A stretch of DNA of 10,505 bases from JBBSEZ01 sp038239195 (GTDB lineage: Bacteria > Planctomycetota > Planctomycetia > Gemmatales > Gemmataceae). Numbering within the stretch: the stretch's first letter is position 1; every line of letters starts with the position of its first letter. The translations under genes and the position numbers were made by a program. Under the pieces are notes generated by a model that worked only from the letters and a program-made list of their open reading frames with translations, was not told the origin of the DNA and searched no databases. Below are positions 1 to 6,687 of the stretch, piece by piece. The stretch is from positions 1-10,505 of the forward strand of contig JBBSEZ010000357.1 of NCBI GenBank assembly GCA_038239195.1, given 5' to 3'.

Positions 1-61
1 CCTACGCGCTACGCAGTCTCCGTTCCGCGTGGGCCTCGAAGACTCGGCCCACCCTACGCGC
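1..61. repeat. Short palindrome within a 52-bp direct-repeat period
   Basis: GTGGGCC (29-35) and GGCCCAC (46-52) form a perfect 7-bp inverted repeat around a 10-base loop. The flanks CCTACGCGC (1-9 and 53-61) are a direct repeat with a 52-base period, so the edge may cut through a tandem array or a dispersed palindromic element. It is read through in frame by the minus-strand 7TM gene and replaces that protein's expected C-terminus. Confidence 0.5.
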
Positions 62-1668
62 GACGGGCGCGCCAGCAGAAAATCGCGGAAGCGGAACAAC
101 TCCATCAGGCGATACCCGGTATAGCGGCCGATCAGCAGTTGCACCGCCATCACCACGCCGAGCGTCTCGGGGAAGCAGAACATGTGTTTGACCAGCCACG
201 ACCGGCTCAGCACCACGGCGATCGTCGTGGCGATGAACATCGTCTTGAGCAGCGTGGCGAACGATGCGGTCGTGCTGTCCTCCGTCTCCAGGGTCCAGAA
301 GCGCTCCACCATGCCCGTCAGGATCACCATCGGGAACAGCGACACGTAGCGCGACGGCGCCCCCCCGTAAGAGTGGGTCACCACGATCAGGGCGACCAGC
401 ACGCTCATGATGAGCGTCAGCATGAGCGAGACGCGCGGCACTTGCAACAGGTGATAGTGGTCGAGCAGCCGACGCATCACCCAGCCGACCAGCAGGATGG
501 CAACGAACACCAGGATGCCGGGCAGGCTGTTCAGTTCGCGGTGAAAGGCCAGGCCGATGAGCGCCGGGGCAAACGTGCCGAAGCTCGGCAGGCCGATGAG
601 GTTGCGGAACACGCACACGATGAGGGCAGCCAGGGGCAATAGCAGCAGCACCTCGACCAGGCGGCGGTCGGCCGGCGCCAGCAGGTAGAGCGAGACGCTC
701 TTGAACGCCCGGCGCGCCAGCGACTCGTTGGCGCCGACGGCGCCCTGCTTGAAGCGCTTGACCAGAAAAGCACATTTGAGGTCCTTGACGTGCCTCCCCG
801 CGATCAGCGGCTTGTCGCCGAAGCCGAAGATCAGGTAGGTCTCCGGCACCCGGCCGAAGTAGCGGTGGAACGGGCACATCGGCGCCCAGTGCTCGTAGAC
901 GAACGCCTCGACCCAGTAGTGCGTACACTGCTCGGCCCCGCCCTTGGCGAGCGTCAGGCCCGTGACGATGCGGGCCGGGACGTTGCGGTTGCGGAGCAGC
1001 GCCACCAGCAACCTCGCCTTGGCCGAGCGGTCGCCGCTGCCGTTCTCCAGACACGTCAGGGCGCTGACGGGCGGGCCGTCGAAGCGGGCCTCGCTCTTGA
1101 TGCGCTGTTCGACGAAGCGGAACAGCGCCTGGGCCACGTCGAGCTGGTTGGGGGCCTCGCCGAGCCTGGCCGTGAGCTCCCGCGCCAGCTCCGAGATCCG
1201 GGCGTCGCCGGCCTGGATGAGGGGCTCGACGCCCAGGTGCTCCCCCTTGCGCGGGGGCGCGTACAGCCCCGTCGTCTGGGCCACCGCCCCGCCCGCGGGC
1301 CGGCCCAGTTCCAGCGCCACGTGGAAATCGGCGCGCACCTTGAACGGCCCGTCCGCCGCCCCGGCGCGCTGCTTCCACAGCACCCGGCGCCGCTCGGGGT
1401 GGCGCGCCGCCGGCGGGGCGTGCGCGAATTGCTCGCTGTGATAGGCGTCTTCCTGGACGTGCTGGCGGTCGAGCTCCAGGGGCGTCGGCGTCTGCAACTG
1501 CGCCCGCCCCTGACTGGTGCCCTGCACCGCCATCGTCACCTTCCAGGTGCCTGGTCCGATCGGCCGGCGCGCCTCCTCGCCGAGCACCTGGTAGCGCAGC
1601 GCCATCGTCGTCAGCGACAGCGCGGCCAGGGCGCCGGCCGTGACCGTGCAAAGGGTGGTCCGTGACAT
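1..1668 (-). CDS. Inactive transglutaminase fused to 7TM domain (3' end outside or at window edge)
   Basis: Probable membrane protein of the pseudo-transglutaminase/7TM type (Pfam families Transglut_i_TM and 7TM_transglut). The reading frame is open for 556 codons from ATG at 1668 to the window edge with no stop. The complement of 1677-1687 is a purine-rich GAGAGGAGAGG about 8 bases before the ATG, which fixes the start. Residues 6-22 form an N-terminal hydrophobic anchor. A transglutaminase-like domain spans about 175-275: SGDRSAKARLLVALL (211-225) stands where the catalytic Cys is expected and has none, while the His survives in THYWVEAF (249-256). The usual Asp region is degenerate, so the domain is predicted inactive. 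Hydrophobic segments at about 338-354, 384-397, 414-432, 442-455, 468-488 and 500-516 fit the 7TM part. The last ~20 residues, after FRFRDFLLARPS, are encoded by a repeat. It lies 73 bp after the peptidase-like gene and is probably in its operon. The family is known beside ATP-grasp peptide ligases. Confidence 0.85.
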   Translation of the reverse strand, partial: MSRTTLCTVTAGALAALSLTTMALRYQVLGEEARRPIGPGTWKVTMAVQGTSQGRAQLQTPTPLELDRQHVQEDAYHSEQFAHAPPAARHPERRRVLWKQRAGAADGPFKVRADFHVALELGRPAGGAVAQTTGLYAPPRKGEHLGVEPLIQAGDARISELARELTARLGEAPNQLDVAQALFRFVEQRIKSEARFDGPPVSALTCLENGSGDRSAKARLLVALLRNRNVPARIVTGLTLAKGGAEQCTHYWVEAFVYEHWAPMCPFHRYFGRVPETYLIFGFGDKPLIAGRHVKDLKCAFLVKRFKQGAVGANESLARRAFKSVSLYLLAPADRRLVEVLLLLPLAALIVCVFRNLIGLPSFGTFAPALIGLAFHRELNSLPGILVFVAILLVGWVMRRLLDHYHLLQVPRVSLMLTLIMSVLVALIVVTHSYGGAPSRYVSLFPMVILTGMVERFWTLETEDSTTASFATLLKTMFIATTIAVVLSRSWLVKHMFCFPETLGVVMAVQLLIGRYTGYRLMELFRFRDFLLARPSRVGWAESSRPTRNGDCVARR

Positions 1669-1741
1669 GCGGAGTGCCTCTCCTCTCCGTGAAGTCCAGC
1701 GCCAGGGCGCGAGCGGCCCCGGGAAGTTCGCCGCTTGCGGC

Positions 1742-3787
1742 TTAGCGGTTCGCGCCCTGCGCGATGGCGGCCGGCGCCCAGTCGATGTGAAAGCGCAGTT
1801 CCCGTCCGTCGCGGGCGCGCGGCGTCACCAGCACGTAGCCGCAGCGCCGCCGCTCGTCCCACAAGAACGCCCAGTGGCTCGCCGGCAGCCGGGTGCGCAA
1901 CGCCGGCACCTGCCCCGGCCGGGCGCGCGGCAGCGACACCTCGGCGAAGACGAACGGCACCAGCGGCTTGCCGTCCGCTCCGCCGTCCTTGCGAACCAGG
2001 CCCGCCAGCCGGCCGTTCGGCGGCATCCGCACCTGATACTTCTCGTTCTTCGTCCGCTCGTGGCGCCGCTCCGGCACCTCCAACACGAGCACGTTGCCCT
2101 CGACCCGATGGGCCACCGCGGGCAGCGCCCCGGCGGGGCGCGGCGGGGCCGGCAATTCGAGCGTCGGGTCGCCCCACAGGGTGAAGGCCCAGGCCGCCCG
2201 CACGTTGGCCCCCGTGCGCGTGGCGTCGGTGCCGAGGCGCTTCTCCTTGAGCAGCGCGTAGACGAGCAAGAAGTTTTTCGCCTGCCGCAGCGAAGCGCCG
2301 ACCGGCAGGCCGTCGTAGAGCAACGCGTTGAAGAACGCCAGCGAACAGGCGCCCCCCGAGCCGGAGTAGGTGCGCGTCGAGGAGCCGATCGCGCCGACGG
2401 CGCCCCGGCTCAGGAGCGGTTGCACCTTCCAGTCGGTCAGGGCCAGGCAACTCTGCAAGAACATCAGCGAGGGCGGCAGCGGTTCGTCCCACTTCGCGAA
2501 GCCCCAGTCCTTGACGAGCGTGTTGTGATGGCCCTCCCACAAGAAGAGGTCGTGCTCCGGCAACAGCTTGCGCAGGCGCGGGCCCGTCACGGCGTGACCG
2601 AACAGCGCCGTCGTCCGATAGCCGGCGTTGCGGAGCTCCTGCACGGTGCTTCGCGAGAACGTCTCCAGCAGCGGCAGCCCTCCGCCGGGGTTGCTCGCCA
2701 CGAGGGCCTTGCGAGCGCCGCTGGAACGGGCTAGCAACTCTTGTCGCGCCAGAAGGAGAGGGATCGCGGCCCGATCCTTGTGAAAGAGCCGGCCGACGGC
2801 GAACGAGAACGGCCGGCCCGCCAACGGCGTCAGCGGCTCCATCTCGATGAAGGGGTCGCGATCCTTGGGGATCGGGTTGGGCCGCCGCTCCATCGGCACG
2901 GCCTTGAGGTCGGCCGCGAACAGCAGCGCTTCCACCCGGCGCAGCCCCGGCCGGCGCACGGCGCGCTCGACCACGGCGCCGGCGTCGCGGCCGTCCTTGC
3001 CCGTCAGCAACAGAGCGGCCCGCTTTCGGCCCGCAAGCCACGGCGCCAGGACCGCCATCGCGGCAGGCCCGGAGTCGTGCGGGTTGCACACGACGGCCGT
3101 TTCGATGGGCTTGCACGCCTGGAGTCGGCGCTGGTGGGCTTGCGCCAGGGCCAGCGGCGAGTGGATGCGCACCACCTTCACGCCGGCCAGCTGCTTGCCC
3201 AGGCCCCCCGCCTCGCCCACCAGGAAGGCGCGCGTGGTGCCCCAGCGGCGCAACTGCGCTCGCAGCTCCCCCACCTCGCCGGGCCGGCCGTGGGCGATCC
3301 ACAACGGCGCCCCCTCCTCCGCGGCGAGGCACGCTGCCAGCAGCAGCCGGCCGCGCGGCTCGGCGGGGCAGACGACGACGCGCTCGGCGCTCGCGAACAG
3401 GGCGCGGCACAACTCGGCGTTGCTGCGCGCGGCCACCGGTGCCTGAACGGGGCCGAGCCGGCGCTCCAGGTCGGCGCGCCCCTCGGGGAAGTCGCCGACC
3501 GGCAGCACGCGCTCGGGGCGATAGGCGGCCAGGAACGTGCGCAGGTGGCCCGAGAGGTCGGGCGAGTGCAGCAGGAGGACGGCGTCGTGGGCGTTGGCGG
3601 CGACGCCGAGCGTGAGCAGGCCTTCGTCGGACAGACCGTGGCCGAGGTAGACGGGCCGGCCGAGGGCCAGGGCGGGCGCGTCCGGCGCGCGCGGAGGCGC
3701 TGCCCCGGGAATGGGCAGAGAGAGCAGGCCGAGGAACAGCCCGGCGAGCGAGGCAAACCACAAAGGCCGCGCAAACCTGGTCATCAC
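1742..3787 (-). CDS. Secreted caspase-fold peptidase-like protein (C25/gingipain-like)
   Basis: Predicted exported protein of 681 residues. Residues 1-33 look like a signal peptide: basic start MMTRFARP, hydrophobic core about 9-26, then small residues near GAAPPRA. The C-terminal half has hallmarks of clan CD peptidases related to gingipains: WEGHHNT with a candidate catalytic His at 420/421, FLQSCLAL with a candidate nucleophile Cys447, a small-residue stretch at 459-480, and a late LWGDPTL motif (537-543) like that found in C25 proteins. The N-terminal half (40-310) is alpha/beta-like and unassigned; the tail (550-681) is probably beta-rich. The first codon is GTG at 3787 with ATG at 3784; either could be used, with a weak AAGG-type site upstream. 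The pseudo-transglutaminase/7TM gene follows after 73 bp on the same strand, suggesting an envelope-related operon. Whether the protein is an active protease is inferred from the His/Cys pair only. Confidence 0.75.
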   Translation of the reverse strand: MMTRFARPLWFASLAGLFLGLLSLPIPGAAPPRAPDAPALALGRPVYLGHGLSDEGLLTLGVAANAHDAVLLLHSPDLSGHLRTFLAAYRPERVLPVGDFPEGRADLERRLGPVQAPVAARSNAELCRALFASAERVVVCPAEPRGRLLLAACLAAEEGAPLWIAHGRPGEVGELRAQLRRWGTTRAFLVGEAGGLGKQLAGVKVVRIHSPLALAQAHQRRLQACKPIETAVVCNPHDSGPAAMAVLAPWLAGRKRAALLLTGKDGRDAGAVVERAVRRPGLRRVEALLFAADLKAVPMERRPNPIPKDRDPFIEMEPLTPLAGRPFSFAVGRLFHKDRAAIPLLLARQELLARSSGARKALVASNPGGGLPLLETFSRSTVQELRNAGYRTTALFGHAVTGPRLRKLLPEHDLFLWEGHHNTLVKDWGFAKWDEPLPPSLMFLQSCLALTDWKVQPLLSRGAVGAIGSSTRTYSGSGGACSLAFFNALLYDGLPVGASLRQAKNFLLVYALLKEKRLGTDATRTGANVRAAWAFTLWGDPTLELPAPPRPAGALPAVAHRVEGNVLVLEVPERRHERTKNEKYQVRMPPNGRLAGLVRKDGGADGKPLVPFVFAEVSLPRARPGQVPALRTRLPASHWAFLWDERRRCGYVLVTPRARDGRELRFHIDWAPAAIAQGANR

Positions 3788-3924
3788 GATAAGGCCCTTC
3801 GAGAGGTGGGGCAGGTGGCCGAGCGAAGATAGGATGCCGAACGGAGGAGATGGTTTCGCTCCGCCGACATCTTGCCCCAGGGGGACGAAAAATGCCAGAC
3901 GAACCGGCGCGGGGGCCGCGAGCC

Positions 3925-4004
3925 GCCGGCTTCATGCCGGCAGTCGGTGTGGGGCGGGCCTGGGGCCTGCCCGTTTGCGAAGGCAGGCCGGATGCCGGCC
4001 CCAC
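3925..4004. repeat. Cluster of GC-rich hairpins in the 242-bp gap between two minus-strand genes
   Basis: GCCGGC (3925-3930) and GCCGGC (3936-3941) flank TTCAT. Directly after lies a larger imperfect hairpin: arms 3949-3971 and 3982-4004 pair at 19 of 23 positions around a 10-base loop, and the right arm itself contains GGCCGG-ATG-CCGGCC. It starts 26 bp beyond the stop codon of the DUF5681-like gene, so it could act in transcript termination, though there is no U-tract. Equally it could be a dispersed palindromic repeat. I see no gene in 3788-4029. Confidence 0.5.
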
Positions 4005-4029
4005 GATGGGCGCCTCTTCGCGCCATCCC

Positions 4030-4875
4030 TCACCCCGCGCCGGGAGCGGCGCCCCCGTTAGCCCCCGTGGGTTGACGGGTCGGAGGGGGCCCGCCACCAC
4101 CGTTAGCCCCCGTCGGGTGACGGCTCGGATGGCCGCCCCCACTGGCCGGGTTGGCGCAGCGCCGCGCCGGCGCGGCCGCGCTGGGCCGGCCCGACAGGGG
4201 GATCGTGGGGCAGCCCGCCCCCGGCAAGCCCGGCAGCGGCAGCGAGGCCAGCCCCAGTGCCGCCAGGATCGCCGCGATGGAGCTCGGCCCCACCGCACCC
4301 GCGTCCTGCGATGCCGGCGCCGCTTCGGACGGCGCCTCCTCCTCATCGCCCTCCTCTTCTCGAGCGTCGAGTTCGGCGTCCTCCGCTGCTTCCTCGGCTT
4401 CGATCTGGGCGAGCTCGGCGAGGTTCTCGGTCAGCCCGTCGGCCATCCCCTGGGCGATGCCGGGCAGGGCGGACTGGACGACATAGCGGGCGAAGGGGAT
4501 GGGAACGCCAGCCATCGCGTCGGTCAGCTCCTCGGACGGCACCGCGGAGGTGCGGCAGAGCTGCCACTCGTGCTGGTCCAGCGCGTCGGGATCGACGGGC
4601 GGGGCGGGCCTGCCGACGACGTAGCCCAGCAGCAGTTTGGCCGCCGCCAGGTCGCCCCCACAGGCCATCGCCATCAGCCGGGCACAGAGCGCTCGCATCT
4701 GTTCCGCCGTCACGTCCTGGATCAGCGCCGCCCGCAGGGCGGCGACGCGGCGGGCGAATGGGTTGCCCTTTCCGCCGGGGTTGTTCTTCACGAAGCGGCC
4801 CCTTTCGTCGCGGCCGCTGGCGGGCTCGCCGTTCGGGGTGGGCGAGGGGCTGGTGACATCGGAAGAGGGACTCAT
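4030..4875 (-). CDS. DUF5681-like hypothetical protein with repeat-derived C-terminus
   Basis: Protein of 281 residues of unknown function. Residues 23-43 read DERGRFVKNNPGG then KGNPFARRV, a motif I associate with DUF5681-type proteins that are abundant in planctomycetes and sometimes near phage-like genes. A helical stretch follows (44-88), with AKLLLGYVVGRPAPPVDPDALD-type sequence about 79-100. Residues 159-181 are strongly acidic (Glu/Asp/Ala), then a Pro/Gly/Ala tail. The last 28 or so residues contain PTGANGG twice, encoded by two near-identical DNA repeats in frame. ATG at 4875 is chosen because a GAGG sits 7 bases upstream and the conserved part begins soon after. An in-frame ATG at 5040 exists, but its extra 55 residues look non-conserved. 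It lies in line with the peptidase-like gene but 242 bp away. No catalytic motif is visible. Confidence 0.6.
   Translation of the reverse strand: MSPSSDVTSPSPTPNGEPASGRDERGRFVKNNPGGKGNPFARRVAALRAALIQDVTAEQMRALCARLMAMACGGDLAAAKLLLGYVVGRPAPPVDPDALDQHEWQLCRTSAVPSEELTDAMAGVPIPFARYVVQSALPGIAQGMADGLTENLAELAQIEAEEAAEDAELDAREEEGDEEEAPSEAAPASQDAGAVGPSSIAAILAALGLASLPLPGLPGAGCPTIPLSGRPSAAAPARRCANPASGGGHPSRHPTGANGGGGPPPTRQPTGANGGAAPGAG
4056..4128. repeat. Two copies of a 28-bp repeat CGTTAGCCCCCGT..GACGG
   Basis: Copies at 4056-4083 and 4101-4128 agree at 25 of 28 bases and are 45 bp apart, a multiple of three. Each contains a short inverted repeat (CCCGT/ACGGG). They lie inside the 3' end of the DUF5681-like gene, keep its frame, and encode PTGANGG twice. 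I recall similar GTTAGCCCCCGT-type dispersed repeats from Gemmata-like genomes; that recollection is not verified here. Confidence 0.7.
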
Positions 4876-5548
4876 GGGATGGCCTCGCTGGGGGGACAGG
4901 AAGGGGGCGCCCAGACGGAGGTGCGGCCCACCATCAAGAAAGCTACCCGCCGCGCGTACGTCGTTGCGAGAGGCCCTTGAACGCCATCTCGGGCCCTTTT
5001 TGGAGTACGGCCTGTTCATCGCCGTTTTCTTTTCTTCCATTTTCGCCCGCGCCCCACGGGCCCCTGCCTCGCTCGCACGCTCCCCAAAGCGGAAAGAAAG
5101 CGCCGATGAGCCTTGCTCGACCGAAAAGCGCCAGGGTTGGCCCTTTCTCTAGTCCGCCAGGCCCACCGCGAACAGCCGGTGTTGACGGTGCTGGCCCTCC
5201 CTTTGCGTGCCGTTGGGCGACGGCGAGCGACGCCCGTTCCGCCAGCTGTCGCCCAAACGGCCAATCGGTCCGGCTGCGCGGCCGCCCGCCACGGAGGCGG
5301 GCTAAAGCGCTTGGCCCAACCGAGGTCGCGGATGGCGATGGTGAAGGCGGGCTCGTCCTTGGGAATGGCCTCGAAAGGGCTGCCGAAGGGGCAGGGTGGG
5401 GGTAGGGGCGGGTGGACGGGGTGGGGGGCGAGCAACCGGGACGAAGCCCTCCTCTCCCGCCAGGAGAAGTTTTTCGTTGACAGCGCACAGCGCCAGGGCT
5501 AGCGTGAGTGAACATTCGCACAAAGGGCGGATGGGAAGGAGGCAACGG
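4876..5548. other. Stretch without a supportable gene, between two divergent units
   Basis: This 673-bp gap separates the minus-strand DUF5681-like gene from the plus-strand integrase gene. Open frames here are low-complexity and lack a convincing start or conserved motif. A perfect hairpin GCCCGCC-ACGGA-GGCGGGC lies at 5284-5302, of the same general type as the other palindromic repeats in the window. A G-rich run occurs at about 5380-5430. A candidate promoter near 5477-5505 is listed separately. No RNA gene is recognisable. Confidence 0.5.
5477..5505 (+). promoter_or_regulatory. Candidate sigma-70-type promoter for intI
   Basis: A perfect TTGACA (5477-5482) is followed after 17 bases by TAGCGT (5500-5505), matching three of six positions of the -10 consensus. 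It lies 43 bp upstream of the intI start. Because the cassettes run in the same direction as intI, it could also feed transcription into the array. Planctomycete promoter consensus is not well established, so this is tentative. Confidence 0.35.
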
Positions 5549-6659
5549 ATGGGTGCCCAACCTCAACCTTCGGCACGGGCCCGTCCTTCGGGGGCCCCTG
5601 CTCAACCGCGCTTGCTCGACCGCGTGCGCGAGGCGATCCGGGTGCGCCACTCCAGCCTGCGCACCGAGGACTGCTACGTCGAGTGGATCAAGCGGTTCAT
5701 CTTCTTCCACAACAAGCGCCACCCGCAGGAGATGGGGGCGGCGGAGATCGACCAGTTCCTGACCCACCTGGCCGTGGAGGGGCACGTGAGCTCCTCGACG
5801 CAGAACCAGGCGTTCGCGGCGCTGCTGTTCCTGTACCAGAAGGTACTGGAGGTCGAGCCGGGGCGGATTCGAGGCGTGGTGCGGGCGAAGCGGCCGACGC
5901 GGTTGCCGGTGGTGCTCGCGCCGAGCGAAGTTCGGCGGGTGCTGGCCCACCTGGCAGGGAACTACCACCTGATCGTGTCGCTGCTGTACGGCTCGGGGCT
6001 GCGGCTGAACGAGTGTCTGGGGCTGCGCGTGCAGGACGTGGGCCTGGAGCGGAGGGAGTTGCTGGTCCGGCACGGCAAGGGCGGCAAGGACCGCCGGACG
6101 ATGCTGCCGAGCTCGCTGGTGCCAGCTCTGCGAGGGCAGTTGGAGAGTGCGCGGGCGAGGCACCAGCGGGAACTGGCGCGGGGCCGGGGCCAGGTGCTCC
6201 TGCCCGACGCGATGGACCGCAAGGCGCCCGGCGCCACGACCGCGTGGGCGTGGCAGTGGGTGTTTCCGTCGAGCCGCATCTCGCGGGGCCCGCGCAGCGA
6301 GTTCGTGGGGCGGCACCACGCGCACGAGGGGCCGGCGATCCGGGCGATCCATGAGGCGTCGGTCAAGGCGGGACTGGCGAAGCGAGCGACGAGCCATTCG
6401 TTCCGGCACTCCTTTGCGACGCACCTGCTGGAGGCAGGGTACGACATCCCGGACGGTGCAGGAGTTGCTGGGGCACGCGGACGCGAGCAAGATGATTTAC
6501 ACGCACGTGCTCAACCGGGGCGGCGGGGCCGTGCGCAGCCCGCTGGACCGGCTCGAAGAGGGGGAGGGAGCGCGGGGCGCAAACCAACGAGGTGTAGGGG
6601 GCGTTGATTTGCGCCGGGCGCAAGGTTTGTCGGTTCGGTTTGCGCCGGGCGCAAACTAA
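5549..6659 (+). pseudogene. intI: Integron integrase IntI, frameshifted near the 3' end
   Basis: Tyrosine recombinase that would join attC and attI sites. ATG 5549 is preceded by AAGGAGG (5536-5542) with a 6-base spacer. Residues 20-110 form the SAM-like N-terminal domain. The catalytic domain shows Arg152 in YGSGLRLNECLGLRV, Lys177 in HGKGGKDR, and His283/Arg286 in SHSFRHSFATHLLEAGYDI. The integron-specific insertion is present at about 218-258 (LPDAMDRKAPGA..WQWVFPSSR..GPRS..GRHHAHE), which separates IntI from XerC/D. After Ile300 the frame breaks: one extra C in CCC at 6448-6450. The next frame then continues with RTVQELLGHADASKMIYTHVLNRGG and VRSPLDRL, giving His309 and the nucleophile Tyr317, to TAA at 6657-6659. 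One residue also appears missing between HADAS and MIYTH compared with IntI1 (VSTTMIYTH). As written, the protein lacks its Tyr and should be inactive. A sequencing error or a recent mutation would both explain this. Confidence 0.9.
6575..6655 (+). repeat. Phased palindromes at the intI/first-cassette junction (candidate attI)
   Basis: TTTGCGCCGGGCGCAAA (6639-6655) is a perfect 17-bp palindrome. TTTGCGCCGGGCGCAA (6608-6623) is an almost full copy, and GGGCGCAAA at 6575-6583 is a half-site. The shared GGGCGCAA starts at 6575, 6616 and 6647, spacings of 41 and 31 bases, close to whole helical turns. Between the two full copies lies GTCGGTTCGGT; its GTTCGGT (6633-6639) equals the right box of the attC at 8508-8514. 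Integrase-binding direct repeats beside a simple core site are what attI sites contain, so this is the best attI candidate. A repressor operator or terminator hairpins are alternatives. Confidence 0.5.
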
Positions 6660-6687
6660 TAAGAAGTTCGAGAGGGAGGGTGCCGGG

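Noticed and set aside
2..1651. A 549-codon minus-strand frame overlapping the 7TM gene
   Set aside because: Arg/Gly/Ala-rich shadow translation. The frame starting at 1668 has a ribosome site, transglutaminase-like motifs and membrane segments.
1611..4346. A very long minus-strand open frame (over 900 codons) across the peptidase-like gene
   Set aside because: Its translation is Arg/Pro/Ala-rich low complexity typical of an off-frame read in GC-rich DNA. The 1742-3787 frame has a signal peptide and recognisable motifs.
4876..5040. 55-codon upstream extension of the DUF5681-like gene to ATG 5040
   Set aside because: The added residues do not look conserved, and ATG 4875 has its own GAGG at proper spacing just before the conserved motif. 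It remains possible.
5284..5302. GCCCGCC-ACGGA-GGCGGGC hairpin as an intrinsic terminator
   Set aside because: There is no following T-run on either strand and no gene ends nearby. It looks like one more dispersed palindrome.
5100..5548. An attI site upstream of intI as in classical integrons
   Set aside because: I find no GTTCGG/CCGAAC box with repeats there, and no cassette or attC-like structure on that side.
4943..6490. Long minus-strand frame opposite intI
   Set aside because: Antisense shadow of a clear integrase gene; low-complexity translation with no family signal.
6608..6655. The two palindromes as a CRISPR-like array
   Set aside because: Only two full copies with a 15-base gap and a half-site; no cas genes and no regular spacers.
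6604..6687. TTG start for the DUF1877-like gene inside the palindromic junction
   Set aside because: No ribosome site there, and the extra residues would be encoded by the repeats. GTG 6688 has GAGGGAGGG at good spacing.
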